A stretch of DNA of 64,000 bases from JAIQFL01 sp035501495 (GTDB taxonomy: Bacteria > Acidobacteriota > Terriglobia > Bryobacterales > Bryobacteraceae). The notes beneath the pieces were generated by a model that was not told the origin of the DNA, did not search any database, and saw only the letters and a list, made by a program, of their open reading frames with translations. Position numbers and translations under genes: made by a program. Of the stretch, positions 35,774 through 45,133 are shown piece after piece; the first letter of the stretch is position 1; each line of letters begins with the position of its first letter. The DNA is taken from NCBI GenBank assembly GCA_035501495.1, contig DATJWB010000210.1, positions 29,756 through 93,755 on the forward strand, given 5' to 3'.

Positions 35774-36598
35774 TTATCGCTTGCGCGACCAGGCGCTCAC
35801 GATTCCCTGCCAGGTGACCACCGTATTGGCCTGCGAAATCGCCGCGTGAAGCCTTTCCGTCAGCGTGCCCAACTCCCCCAGACTCTCGAGGGAAAGGCCC
35901 AACTCGCGGATTCTCGGCTCCAGGCTCAGCAGCGTGTCGCCCACCCAGGCGATGAAGTCCCGATCGGCCCCCAAAGGCAATTCCAGGCTCATGAATGGCG
36001 CCGGCAGCCCGGCCTCCTGGAATAAACCGTAGAGCGCCGGTCCCATCTCCGTGTTCGCACCAGCCCGCCGCAGCGCCTCCTCGACCAGCGAGACGCCGTC
36101 GTGCCAAAGCGCCACGCTTCTGGAGAGGCGAACAAAGGGTGCGTAGGACGGCTCCTGGAACGCCACGATTCCGCCGGGCCGCACGCACTCGACGATGGCG
36201 CGCAGGGTGTCGCCGGGTTCGGCCAGATACATCAGGATGAAGCGGCCGATCGCGGCGTCGAACCGTTCGCCGCACGAGAACCGGGCAACGTCCGACTGGA
36301 GGAAGCGGACGTTGCGCAACCCGGCCGACTGCGCGCGCCCTCTCGCCCGCTCGATCGCGCCTGCATCGCGCTCGACCCCCACTACCTGCCCCGACGGACC
36401 TGCCAGCCGCGCAGCCAGCATGGCGACGTCTCCCACGCCCGAACCGAGGTCCAATATGCGTTGCCCGGGACCGATTCCCGCCTGACGCAGGAAACGTTCG
36501 GTGTAAGGCGCCAAACGCGCCGCCTGCCGGATCAGCCGCTCATGCTCCGCATCGGAACTTCCCATCGCGTAAAGCGGGCCCGGACCGGCTTCTGCCAT
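35774..36598 (-). CDS. Class I SAM-dependent methyltransferase
   Basis: The product has 274 residues. SAM-binding motif I is ILDLGSGVGDVAMLAARL near residue 48, followed by VVGVERDAGAIERARGRA (motif II acidic residue) and FLQSDVARFSCGERFDAAIG. The end of the fold (LRAIVECVRPGGIVAFQEPS) matches ubiE/phospholipid-type enzymes. It is a soluble cytosolic methyltransferase; the methyl acceptor is unknown. It starts divergently from the GH28 gene 32 bases away, and the two probably share a short promoter region. Confidence 0.85.
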   Translation of the reverse strand: MAEAGPGPLYAMGSSDAEHERLIRQAARLAPYTERFLRQAGIGPGQRILDLGSGVGDVAMLAARLAGPSGQVVGVERDAGAIERARGRAQSAGLRNVRFLQSDVARFSCGERFDAAIGRFILMYLAEPGDTLRAIVECVRPGGIVAFQEPSYAPFVRLSRSVALWHDGVSLVEEALRRAGANTEMGPALYGLFQEAGLPAPFMSLELPLGADRDFIAWVGDTLLSLEPRIRELGLSLESLGELGTLTERLHAAISQANTVVTWQGIVSAWSRKR

Positions 36599-36630
36599 AC
36601 AGCCGTGGATGTTACCATGGCTTGTCCCGT

Positions 36631-37992
36631 ATGAGAACCGCTCTTGCCGTGGCTGTGCCGTTCCTCTTCCTGCCTGCGGTCATGCCGGGGCAGGATACCC
36701 GGACCGTCACCGAGCCTTCGATCCCGCCGGCATGCGCCGCTGTGAAAGCGAAGATCGGACGCGCCGCCTCGTCGATCGATCCCGCGGATGAAGGCAAGCT
36801 CGATACCTCCCGCATTCAGGCGGCCCTCGACTCCTGCCCGCCCGGCCACTCGGTCGTTCTCCAACGCGCGTCCGAGCGGACCGATGCCTTCCTCTCCGCG
36901 CCTCTCACGCTTCGGAAAGGAGTGGTGCTGGTGGTGGACCGGGGCGCCTACCTGTACGCTTCCCGCAATCCGCGCGACTACGATCGCACGCCCGGAGTCT
37001 GCGGCACCATCACCGGGGACGGCCACGGCTGCAAGGCGCTCATCAACGGCGATGACGTCGCGGACTCGGGCGTCATGGGCGAGGGAGTGATCGACGGGCG
37101 CGGCGGTGAGAACCTTCTCGGGCAGAGTTTCTCGTGGTGGAACCTGGCCGACCAGGCGCGCAAGGGCGGCAATCAGAACAATCCCCGGCTGATCGTCCTG
37201 AACCGCTCGGACAACTTCACTCTCTACCGCATCACCCTGATGAACTCGCCCAATTTCCATGTGGGCTACAGCGGCGGCAACGGGTTCACGGCCTGGGGCG
37301 TCAAGATCTGGGCGCCCGAACGCGCGCGCAACACGGACGGCATCGACCCCGGCAACTCGACCAACGTCACCATCACGCACTGCTACATCCATACCGGAGA
37401 CGACCACGTCGCGATCAAGGCGCCCCCAGGCAAGCCCACCACCCACATGAGCATCGTGCACAATCATTTCTATTCGGGCCACGGCATGTCGATCGGCAGC
37501 AACACCGATGGCGGCGCAAGCGCGATCCGGGTCTCCGACCTCTCCATCGAAGGCGCGGACAACGGCCTGCGCATCAAGTCCAACATCACGCGCGGGGGGC
37601 TGGTGCGCGACGTGGTCTTCGAGGACGTCTGCATGCGCGATACCGCAAACCCGGTGATCCTGGACACCAGTTACACGGCGCACGTGAGCCCGGCGGACCA
37701 CAAGGCGCCGGAGTTCCGCGACATCACGGTGCGCAACGTGTCCGTCGCGGGCGGCGGCAAGGTCACGCTCGAAGGTGTGGACGCGGCCCATCGCTCGGGA
37801 ATTCAATTCGATAACGTGGTCTTCGACGAGCCGGCCAAAATCAAGGTCGCGGCCAGGCATACGGAAGTCAAGACGGGCCCGGGTCCGTTCAATCTCACGA
37901 TCCAGGGAGATGATGTCAGCTTCTCCGGAACGCCCGGAGCGGCGCCGAAGAACTCTTGCGTAGGGAAGTTCGTGGACTTCCCGTTGAGGTGA
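36631..37992 (+). CDS. Glycoside hydrolase family 28 (polygalacturonase-type)
   Basis: The product of 453 residues has a signal peptide (ALAVAVPFLFLPAVMPG). All four GH28 catalytic blocks are present in order: ARNTDGIDPGNS (NTD), HTGDDHVAIKA (DD), YSGHGMSIGSNTDGG (GHG) and GLRIKSN (RIK). Earlier, VMGEGVIDGRG is the usual G-GxIDGRG. It should hydrolyse alpha-1,4-galacturonide links with inversion, in the periplasm or outside. ATG 36631 is preferred over an in-frame TTG at 36622 because it begins the signal peptide. The secreted PPC-domain gene starts 5 bases after its stop. Confidence 0.93.
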   Translation: MRTALAVAVPFLFLPAVMPGQDTRTVTEPSIPPACAAVKAKIGRAASSIDPADEGKLDTSRIQAALDSCPPGHSVVLQRASERTDAFLSAPLTLRKGVVLVVDRGAYLYASRNPRDYDRTPGVCGTITGDGHGCKALINGDDVADSGVMGEGVIDGRGGENLLGQSFSWWNLADQARKGGNQNNPRLIVLNRSDNFTLYRITLMNSPNFHVGYSGGNGFTAWGVKIWAPERARNTDGIDPGNSTNVTITHCYIHTGDDHVAIKAPPGKPTTHMSIVHNHFYSGHGMSIGSNTDGGASAIRVSDLSIEGADNGLRIKSNITRGGLVRDVVFEDVCMRDTANPVILDTSYTAHVSPADHKAPEFRDITVRNVSVAGGGKVTLEGVDAAHRSGIQFDNVVFDEPAKIKVAARHTEVKTGPGPFNLTIQGDDVSFSGTPGAAPKNSCVGKFVDFPLR

Positions 37993-37997
37993 AACAC

Positions 37998-38540
37998 ATG
38001 AGAGAGGCGATTCTGCTTTTCGCGCTGGCCGCCGCGGTGTGCGCCCAGCAGACACGCAGGGAGATCGTGAACGCGGCGCCGACTCCCGCCGAAGACGCCA
38101 AGCCGAACAGTGACCAGGTGCCCGATGTGTACGCCCTCAGCGGGCACTTCGAACGGGTGGTCATTCTGCGCTTCAAATACGATGTGGACCTGCTGGCGGG
38201 CATCGAGAAGATGGTGAAGCAGGAGAAGATCCGGAATGCCGTGATCCTCTCGGCGGCGGGAAGCGTGCGCGGTTACCAGGTGCACCAGGTCAGCAACCGG
38301 ACGTTCCCTTCGAAGAACATGTTCGTCAAAGACCCGACGGCGCCCGCCGACCTGATCGGCATGAACGGCTACGTGATCAACGGCAAGGTCCATGCCCACA
38401 TCACCCTGGCCAATCCCGAGAAAGCATTTGGCGGCCACCTGGAACCCGGCACGAGCGTTTTCACCTTCGCCATCGTGACGATAGGAGTGCTGGACGACAG
38501 CGTGGATCTGAGTAAGGTGGACGACAAGACCTACCGGTAG
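37998..38540 (+). CDS. Secreted PPC/DUF296-domain protein
   Basis: The product has 180 residues. The signal peptide is MREAILLFALAAAVCAQQ. The remainder from about residue 45 follows the PPC (plants and prokaryotes conserved) fold: VVILRFKYDVDLLAGIEKM, NAVILSAAGSVRGYQVHQ, KVHAHITLANPEKAFGGHLE and FTFAIVTIGVL. Cytosolic PPC proteins bind metal with a cluster of His as in H-H and GGH; HAH and GGH are here. Secretion is unusual for this family, often annotated as DNA-binding. It lies 5 bases downstream of GH28 and so is probably in its operon. A periplasmic ligand-binding role is more likely than DNA binding. Confidence 0.75.
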   Translation: MREAILLFALAAAVCAQQTRREIVNAAPTPAEDAKPNSDQVPDVYALSGHFERVVILRFKYDVDLLAGIEKMVKQEKIRNAVILSAAGSVRGYQVHQVSNRTFPSKNMFVKDPTAPADLIGMNGYVINGKVHAHITLANPEKAFGGHLEPGTSVFTFAIVTIGVLDDSVDLSKVDDKTYR

Positions 38541-38564
38541 CGAGGTGGCGCAGCCACGATGTTC

Positions 38565-38581
38565 TGGGACGACCTGTCCCA
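38565..38581. repeat. Palindrome TGGGAC-N5-GTCCCA (first of two)
   Basis: This is an imperfect copy of the palindrome at 38617-38637, with 6-bp arms and a 5-base centre. It stands right behind the PPC gene. Confidence 0.55.
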
Positions 38582-38616
38582 ACGCCTGACTGAAAACAAA
38601 CCAGCTGCCAACACGT

Positions 38617-38637
38617 TTTGGGACAAGTTGTCCCAAA
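38617..38637. promoter_or_regulatory. Perfect 21-bp palindrome before the M19 dipeptidase gene
   Basis: TTTGGGACAA and TTGTCCCAAA pair perfectly around a single central G. It ends 31 bases before the ATG at 38669. Together with the weaker copy 52 bases upstream it looks like an operator for a dimeric regulator, or a REP-like repeat; I cannot choose from one locus. Confidence 0.5.
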
Positions 38638-38668
38638 CTGCAGTCCGAACCGTGCTACAAGGTAGTGC

Positions 38669-39895
38669 ATGACCCTACTCGCCCGCGTCGCCGTCCTTTC
38701 CGCGCTGGCCGCCTCGCTGTTTGCCCAAGCCCCCGGCCGCCAGAAACGTACCGGCGTCACCGATGCGGAGGTGATGCGCGTGCACCAGTCCGCGATCCTC
38801 ATCGACACCCACAACGATGTCACCAGCGCCACCGTCGCGGGACTCGATATCGGCAAGCCGAACACCGACCACATGACCGATGTCGCGCGCATGAAGAAGG
38901 GCGGCATGGGCGCCCAGTTCTTCGCCGTCTATGTCTCGGCGACTTACGTGGACGGCAATCATTCGGCCAACCGGGCGCTGCAGATGATCGACACCGTGCG
39001 CCACGACATCGTCGAGCGATACCCTGGCGAATTCCTATTCGCCACCACCGCAGCCGACATCCGCCGCGCCCACGAGCAGCACAAGATCGCCGCGCTCCTG
39101 GGCATCGAGGGCGGCCACGCCATCGAGGACAGCCTGCGGCTGCTGCGGGATTTCTACGACCTGGGAGTCCGCTACATGACCCTCACGCACAGCAACAGCA
39201 ACCACTGGGCGGACTCCTCGGGCGACCCCAACCAGCCCAACAACGGGCTTTCGCCGTTCGGCAAGGAAGTGGTGCTGGAGATGAATCGCCTGGGCATGAT
39301 CGTGGACATCTCGCACGTGGCCGACAAGACCTTCTGGGACGCCCTGGCCACCAGCAAAGCGCCGATCTTCGCCTCGCACTCCTCCTGCCGCGCCATCTCA
39401 CCCGTGCCTCGCAATATGACGGACGAGATGATCCAGGCGCTGGCGAAGAAGGGCGGGGTGGTGCAGATCAACTTCTCGTGCGATTTCCTGAACCCCGACG
39501 TGGCCAAGGCCAACGAAGCCACAGCCGGCAAGCGCCGCGCCCTGCGCGACCAACTGGCCCTCAAGTACGCCAACGACCCCGCCGGCATGAACCGGGCCAT
39601 GCAGGAAGCACGCACCGCCGCGGGCGGCAGCGACCGGCGCGCCACCCTGGCCGACGTGGTGAAGCATATCGACCATGTGGTGGAGCTTGCGGGCGTGGAC
39701 GCCGTCGGCCTGGGCAGCGATTTCGATGGCATCGGCTGCGCGCCCGAAGGACTCGACAGCGTGGACAAGTGGCCGAATCTCACGCGCGCGCTGCTGGAAG
39801 AGGGTTACACCGCCGCCGAGATCCACAAGATCTATGGCGAAAACACCTTGCGGCTGATGACGGAAGTCGAGCGGGTCGCCAGGTCGATGCGCTGA
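38669..39895 (+). CDS. M19 membrane dipeptidase family zinc enzyme
   Basis: The product has 408 residues with a signal peptide (VAVLSALAASLFAQ). Renal-dipeptidase metal motifs are complete: IDTHND (HxD), GIEGGHAIE (bridging Glu), DISHV and ASHSSCR (His ligands), and GLGSDFDGIG (Asp). The family hydrolyses dipeptides, including those with D-residues, in the periplasm; some members take beta-lactam or N-acyl substrates. The product is probably soluble periplasmic, as the GPI anchor is a eukaryotic feature. It converges on the phytanoyl-CoA dioxygenase gene, 12 bases apart. Confidence 0.93.
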   Translation: MTLLARVAVLSALAASLFAQAPGRQKRTGVTDAEVMRVHQSAILIDTHNDVTSATVAGLDIGKPNTDHMTDVARMKKGGMGAQFFAVYVSATYVDGNHSANRALQMIDTVRHDIVERYPGEFLFATTAADIRRAHEQHKIAALLGIEGGHAIEDSLRLLRDFYDLGVRYMTLTHSNSNHWADSSGDPNQPNNGLSPFGKEVVLEMNRLGMIVDISHVADKTFWDALATSKAPIFASHSSCRAISPVPRNMTDEMIQALAKKGGVVQINFSCDFLNPDVAKANEATAGKRRALRDQLALKYANDPAGMNRAMQEARTAAGGSDRRATLADVVKHIDHVVELAGVDAVGLGSDFDGIGCAPEGLDSVDKWPNLTRALLEEGYTAAEIHKIYGENTLRLMTEVERVARSMR

Positions 39896-39907
39896 CGAAC
39901 GCCGCGG

Positions 39908-40675
39908 TTACTTCATGAATCCGCTGACGCCGCTTCCGGTGGCGCTCAACTCGTCGTTCAACGGATCGTCGAGCGCCAGAATCCGCCGCGCGTCCGGCGC
40001 CAGCCTGGCCTGCACGTCGGCGCTCAGCAAACGCTTCTGGTACTGCTGCTGCGGCTTGTCCCAACGGGTGTAGTAAACGTGCATCGCGCGCCGGGGAGCA
40101 GCAGTGCGGTTGGCCGTCCCGCCGTGCCACATGTGCGCGTTCATCACCACCACGGTGCCGGCCTTTCCGGTGACGAGCTGCTGTTGCGGATGGACCTGGT
40201 ACATCCCGGGCGGAGGCACCTGGCCCCAGCGATGCGATCCCGGGACGATGCGGGTAGCGCCGTTTTCCGGCGTGAAATCGTCGAGCATCCAGACGGAATT
40301 CGCCACCCAGTATCCCTCGCCGTCGGCGAGCGCGCCGCTGTCGGCGTGCAGCGGCTGGTCGGAATCGCTGTGGGGGTTGGTGGAACGCACGTTGAGGCTG
40401 CTCAATTTGAATTTTGGTCCAAGCACGTGCCGCATGGCCTCCTGCACGGCGGGGGTGAGGATGATCTCTTCGAAGATGCGCCCCTTGTTGACCAGATTGG
40501 CGAGGCGGCGCGCCCCCGGCTCCTGTTTAAACTCGGAGCCGGACCGGGAGCCCTCTTCCGCGAACAATTCTTCGATACGGCTTGTCACGCGCTCCAGCAG
40601 TTCGGGACTCATCAGCCCGGGAAGAACAAGGTAGCCTTCCTCGTCCAGTTGCCGGCGATCGGAGCCGGTCAACAT
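39908..40675 (-). CDS. Phytanoyl-CoA dioxygenase (PhyH) family protein
   Basis: The product has 255 residues. It is an Fe(II)/2-oxoglutarate oxygenase fold with PLHADSG (His-x-Asp) and, about 80 residues later, NAHMWHGGTANRT (distal His) followed by RRAMHVYY, where Arg binds 2-oxoglutarate. MLDDFTPENGATRIVPGSHRW is the PhyH signature block. Members hydroxylate a wide range of small molecules, and only some act on phytanoyl-CoA. Its ATG lies directly behind the stop of the TonB receptor gene on the same strand (0 bases), so the two form an operon. Confidence 0.9.
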   Translation of the reverse strand: MLTGSDRRQLDEEGYLVLPGLMSPELLERVTSRIEELFAEEGSRSGSEFKQEPGARRLANLVNKGRIFEEIILTPAVQEAMRHVLGPKFKLSSLNVRSTNPHSDSDQPLHADSGALADGEGYWVANSVWMLDDFTPENGATRIVPGSHRWGQVPPPGMYQVHPQQQLVTGKAGTVVVMNAHMWHGGTANRTAAPRRAMHVYYTRWDKPQQQYQKRLLSADVQARLAPDARRILALDDPLNDELSATGSGVSGFMK

Positions 40676-43672
40676 CTAGAACACCACGCGGAACGCAATC
40701 TGCGCGCTGCGCGCATTCGTTCCGTACGGAAAACCGAAGGCCGCGTTCGGGAGTCCGCCGCCGGGCACCGGCCGGATCACGCCGCTGGTGGCAGTGTACG
40801 CGAGGTTTTCGATGCCCGTGTTGTACTGCTTGTTCAAAGCGTTGAATGCCTCGATCAGGGCCGTGATCTTCACCCGGTCGCCCACGTCCACCGTTCGCGA
40901 GACCCTCGCATCCAGGTTGTATTCGGAGCCCATGGAGAGGCTGTTGACGCCCACGAACGGCGCGCGCGACCACCCGCCGGAGCCGTTGAAGGAGTTGGTA
41001 TAGAGCATCGAAACGCCGGTAAACTGCTGCCCGACCACCAGCAGCAGCGGCGTTTGCGGCATTGACGATGCCGCCGTGAAGATTCCGGAAATCCGCCAGC
41101 CGTTCACCAGGTAACGCAGCGACGAGCTGTCACTCAAGGTGGGTTGCCAGATGAAGTTCAGGACGCCGCGGTTGCGCTGGTCGAACGAGGAATTGCCCTC
41201 GTCAAAGCCATAGTTGCCCGGGATGCTGTTGGTGGGGATGAACCCGTAAATGGGGCTGCCGATCACGTCGTCGGTGGCCGTCGATCGGGTGTAGGAGGCC
41301 TGCGCGGACAGCCCATTGGTCACTTGCCTCCTGACTTCGAAGGTGAATCCCGTGTACCGCGACTTTCCGTTGTTGCCGATCTGGTAGACATGGCCGAAGC
41401 TGGTGGAGTCGCGTTTGGTCCAGATCAACGTGCTGTAGGCGCCGGTCTGCGTCCCGGAGGCATTGAAGATGTTGTAGTTGTCGGTGACCGTCGGGATACT
41501 GGGGTTGATGTCCTGTTCGGTCCACAGCTTGACGCCGCGGGTGTTGAGGTAGCTCACGGTGGCGGTGGTGCGTTTGTCGAGGCGGTGTTCGAGGGCCGCG
41601 ACGCCCTGCTGCGAATAGGGATTGTAGAACTTGGAATTGGCGAACACGACGTTGGTGGTGGCGGTGGGAGCGCTGGTGAGGACCTTCGGAAAGACCGGCG
41701 CTCCCGACTGGACCGGGGTGACGACGATGGTGCTGCGGTACGTACCGTTGTCCGCGAACAGCGTGTCCACCAACTGGCCGGGGTAAGGTGCGTAATAGAA
41801 GCCGTATCCCAGTCGCAGAACGGTTCTTTCGTCCAGCATGAACGCAAACCCTACACGGGGAGCGAAGTCGGTGTTGGACGAGGGAATGGTCCCGGTCTGA
41901 TACCAGTTGGTGTTCGGTTGGGTGGGCTTCGGCAGGTGCGCCTTCTCCCAGCGCACGCCGGCGATGACGGTGATGCGGTTGCCGGCCTTCCAGGTATCCT
42001 GCGCGTAGAGCTGATAGCGCCTGGTGCGCAGATCCGTAAGGGGATTTCCAAAGCCCTGGGTAAACGTGGTGTAGTTGCGGAAGGACAGCGGATTGGCGCT
42101 GAAATCGTCGGCAAAGGTGGTCAACGAAGCGTAGTTGTACGTGCCGTAGCGGTCATAAAGCTGGTTGCGATAGTCTTCGTTGGCCGACAGGTCCCCGCCG
42201 ATCTTCAGGGTGTGAGCATAGCTGGTGAGAGTGAAGTTATCCACCAGTTGGTAGCGCTGCTCGCTGACGATCGCGGGCCAGGACGGGCTGTTGCCCAATG
42301 AGACGCCGGCCACGTTCAGCGAAAGATTGCCGGTGGAGGGCAGAAGATGCGGGTCGGTGTAAGTGGCCAGGCGGTCGTGGAACCATCCGACGCGAAGCTC
42401 GTTCACCACACCCGCGGTGAGAATCCCGGTCCAGCCGGCCTTGGCGTACCGCGTCTCCTCGCCCAGCGTGGCGTTCGCCCCCAGCAATCCGCCGTTGGGG
42501 ACGGTGGTGTCGGGAACGGCGCCATCCGGCGCGTTCCGGTGCAGCGCATTGGCCTCCACGGTGAAATTGTGGAACTCGCTGAGGCGGTAATCGAGCCGCG
42601 CAAATCCGGTCTGGGAATGCAGCGAGCGCGACACCGGCGCGTTCATCTGGGAGTTGATGAAGTTGATGGCGGCGGTGCATTGCGATGCGTTTGCCTTGCA
42701 GTTGGCCGGATTGACGGCGGTGCCGAAGGGATTGGCGATCAACTGGCTGGTGATACGGTTGAGCGCTTGGGAATCGCCGTTGATGGCTTCGCCGCTCACG
42801 AACCCAAAGAGCTTATCCGAAAGGATCGCGCCTCCCACGCTGGCGCCCGCCTGGTGCTGCCGCTCCGCGGGGTTGAATCCGGGCGCGTAGCGGCCGGCCG
42901 AATTCCAGTCGCGCGGGTGGAAGTAGTCGTAGGCCGAGCCGTGAATCGTGTTGGTGCCGGCACGCGTGACTACGTTCACCACGCCGCCCATGGTGTGGCC
43001 GATCTCGGCGGGCCAGCCGGACGACAACACCTGCAGTTCCTGGATCGCATCGCCGGTGTCCTGCGGGCCGATATCCGGTTTCCGGAAGTAAAAGCTGTTG
43101 GTGCTGTCCATCCCGTCGGTGAGCAGGGAATTGGTGGCCGATTCGCTGCGGTACGCGATGGTCCCGGTGGCGCGGTCCTGGGTAACGGCGGGCGCTAAAG
43201 GCGGGTACGTATCCAAAACCCGCCGGTTGCTCGGCAGCGATTCCATCTGTTGGGGAGTGACCTGGATGGAGACGCCGGACTTGTTATCCGCCACCGGCGA
43301 GATCATCGTGGCGGGGTCGATCTTGGCGGATGGCGCTTCGACGTCCAGCGGGATCCGGAAGCGCACGGTCTGGCCGGCGTTGACCGTGAAGCTGGGAATC
43401 TGCCAATCCGCGAACCCCTTGCGGATGACCTTCAGACTGTAGCCGGACATGGGCACCAGCGCGGGGGCATCGAAAACGCCCTCGTCGGTGGTGGTCATGG
43501 TTCTTCTGATGCCCAAGGCATCGTTGGACAGCAAGACCGTGCAATCCGGAATGCCCTCCCCCGCGGTGTCGAAAACGGTACCCGTTACTGCGCCAAAGCC
43601 TGCCACCTCTTGTGCATTCGCGGCCGTGAAAATGACGGTCGCCAGAACACACAGAGCAAGCGCTCTCTGCAT
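40676..43672 (-). CDS. TonB-dependent receptor-like outer-membrane protein (Oar type)
   Basis: The product has 998 residues. The signal peptide is LALCVLATVIFTAANAQ. A carboxypeptidase-regulatory-like domain follows (GAVTGTVFDTAGEGIPDCTV, to about residue 105), then a plug (GGVVNVVTRAGTNTIHGSAY at about 215-240) and a beta-barrel ending GFPYGTNARSAQIAFRVVF with terminal Phe. No TonB box is obvious. The acidobacterial Oar-like group is large and is thought to import oligomers, or to export or assemble surface material. ATG 43672 is chosen over an upstream in-frame start because it begins a clean signal. Overlapping organisation with PhyH suggests a shared substrate. Confidence 0.9.
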   Translation of the reverse strand: MQRALALCVLATVIFTAANAQEVAGFGAVTGTVFDTAGEGIPDCTVLLSNDALGIRRTMTTTDEGVFDAPALVPMSGYSLKVIRKGFADWQIPSFTVNAGQTVRFRIPLDVEAPSAKIDPATMISPVADNKSGVSIQVTPQQMESLPSNRRVLDTYPPLAPAVTQDRATGTIAYRSESATNSLLTDGMDSTNSFYFRKPDIGPQDTGDAIQELQVLSSGWPAEIGHTMGGVVNVVTRAGTNTIHGSAYDYFHPRDWNSAGRYAPGFNPAERQHQAGASVGGAILSDKLFGFVSGEAINGDSQALNRITSQLIANPFGTAVNPANCKANASQCTAAINFINSQMNAPVSRSLHSQTGFARLDYRLSEFHNFTVEANALHRNAPDGAVPDTTVPNGGLLGANATLGEETRYAKAGWTGILTAGVVNELRVGWFHDRLATYTDPHLLPSTGNLSLNVAGVSLGNSPSWPAIVSEQRYQLVDNFTLTSYAHTLKIGGDLSANEDYRNQLYDRYGTYNYASLTTFADDFSANPLSFRNYTTFTQGFGNPLTDLRTRRYQLYAQDTWKAGNRITVIAGVRWEKAHLPKPTQPNTNWYQTGTIPSSNTDFAPRVGFAFMLDERTVLRLGYGFYYAPYPGQLVDTLFADNGTYRSTIVVTPVQSGAPVFPKVLTSAPTATTNVVFANSKFYNPYSQQGVAALEHRLDKRTTATVSYLNTRGVKLWTEQDINPSIPTVTDNYNIFNASGTQTGAYSTLIWTKRDSTSFGHVYQIGNNGKSRYTGFTFEVRRQVTNGLSAQASYTRSTATDDVIGSPIYGFIPTNSIPGNYGFDEGNSSFDQRNRGVLNFIWQPTLSDSSSLRYLVNGWRISGIFTAASSMPQTPLLLVVGQQFTGVSMLYTNSFNGSGGWSRAPFVGVNSLSMGSEYNLDARVSRTVDVGDRVKITALIEAFNALNKQYNTGIENLAYTATSGVIRPVPGGGLPNAAFGFPYGTNARSAQIAFRVVF

Positions 43673-44067
43673 ACGTACGCTAACCTCCAAATGAAGATTT
43701 TATCCTGCATGAAGGTGGCCAAGGTCTCCCGAGGCGCCGCCGCGTCGAAAGGGCATTGGAGGGACACGGCTTGGGAGCGCGACGAGCCTCCCGAACTGTA
43801 GTCTGAGGGGCACGCTGTGCCCGGGGGGAACGGCGGAATCGCATCCAGGCCAGACGAATTGCGCGTCGGCGAATTTGGACAACCGTGAATAGGCTGCGCA
43901 AAGCCGCGGCGGTCGGTCGCCGGCCCGCCGCGAGCTCGCCTGAATGTTCATAGCCGAAGGTGTCTCGACTGACACGACGTGGCGCGGTGCCTACAGCCGT
44001 GGAATGCGGTCGCCATCTGCTGTCAATCCGTCACCACGGCGGCAGCCAAAGTGCTTCTCTGGCGGGC
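43673..44067. other. Divergent intergenic region with a hairpin
   Basis: These 395 bases separate the minus-strand receptor from the secreted protein at 44068. GGGCAC (43808-43813) and GTGCCC (43817-43822) make a perfect stem with a three-base loop. No gene is supported; promoters for both sides are expected here. Confidence 0.4.
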
Positions 44068-44898
44068 ATGAGCAAGTTGCCGGCGGCATCGATTCTCCTG
44101 ATCCTGGCACCAGCGCTTGGGGCAAAGGAACCCGGCACCGTGGAGTTCGCGGGAGAGGTAAGCAACGGGGACGAGTTTCGAAAAGCGATCTCGACCGATC
44201 TGGACTTTGTCCTGGTCCCCGACGAAGGCGGTTGGACCGTTGAAATCGAGCCCCGTCACCAAACCGGCGCTGCCGGCTGTGCTAATTTTGCCTCCGTCGC
44301 GACCCCGCCGTTCCACTTCTTCAATCAACGCTACATTTCGCCGGGGTACGAGTACGACGCGGCGGCCGCCGTGAAACTCTCGCCGCGAGAGTTCTTCTTT
44401 GTCACAACCGTCGAGGACTGCCTGCGGACAGGGAATGCCGCCGACATTCTCAGCCATCCCGGCTCCTTCAGCAAGCCCGAGGTCGCACAGGCGGATAGGG
44501 ACTTCGACCGAAAGCCCTTCGGCGCAGGGCGTCTTTGGATCCTGGATTCCAAGACCTCCAGTTGCGGAAGATGCGGCGGCGACGACAAGCCCATGGAGGG
44601 AGAGCGGATTGAGTGGCTGCGGTTCAAGGTCGAAATCCACATGCCGCCGGCGAAGCGGCCAGGCAAACAAGCCGCGGCCAGGTTCGCACCCCATTCACAT
44701 TGGGCGTGCGGCTCGTCGCCTGACCTCCCGCCGGATCGGGCGCAGCAGCGCGGCCCCAAAGAACAGGCGGCCGCCGGGAACGCAAAACCCTCTCCGGCAG
44801 CTTTTTTTTTCACCCGTCATTCCTGCCCATTCCCGCGCCATTCCCGCGGCGCACCAGAGCCAGAGCCGGGAACCTCCCGCGCTCGGAATGCGAGTTAA
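44068..44898 (+). CDS. Secreted hypothetical protein
   Basis: Starting at ATG 44068, the product of 276 residues begins with a signal peptide (LPAASILLILAPALGA). The mature part (VEFAGEVSNGDEFRKAISTD, FVLVPDEGGWTVEIEPRH, LSPREFFFVTTVEDCLRTG, WILDSKTSSCGRCGG) is well composed and probably a beta-rich domain of about 180 residues known mainly from Acidobacteria; I do not know a function. The final 70 residues after IHMPPAKRPGKQ are Pro/Arg-rich and overlap a dispersed repeat (44769-44861), so the original stop may have been lost and the true C-terminus may be earlier. Confidence 0.6.
   Translation: MSKLPAASILLILAPALGAKEPGTVEFAGEVSNGDEFRKAISTDLDFVLVPDEGGWTVEIEPRHQTGAAGCANFASVATPPFHFFNQRYISPGYEYDAAAAVKLSPREFFFVTTVEDCLRTGNAADILSHPGSFSKPEVAQADRDFDRKPFGAGRLWILDSKTSSCGRCGGDDKPMEGERIEWLRFKVEIHMPPAKRPGKQAAARFAPHSHWACGSSPDLPPDRAQQRGPKEQAAAGNAKPSPAAFFFTRHSCPFPRHSRGAPEPEPGTSRARNAS
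44769..44861. repeat. Terminator-bearing repeat, copy 1
   Basis: About 90 bases here recur at 46781-46870 with roughly 80 % identity by eye. The shared part has GAACGCAAAACCCTCTCCGG (with one base changed), then a run of T (9 here), then CATTCCTGCCCAT. The GC-rich arms GCCGCCGG / CCGGC before the T-run make it look like a Rho-independent terminator. Confidence 0.6.
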
Positions 44899-45133
44899 GA
44901 TAAAGACGCGAGGAACCAGGGTTGGAACGGCGATGACTGTTTCGTGCTCTCCTCCGGGAAGCAGCCACGATCAGCATCAGAACGTTACGGCATTGCCGCT
45001 CTGCTGCCGCGTTACCGTATCCTTCGCCTGCGTGGCTGAGACGGGCCCTGTGTGCAGGCTGAAAGCGGCACCCCGTTCGCTGCCGGCTTCGTCCTGCGAT
45101 GTGCAGGGTCAACAACACCTGACAGGTACGCCT

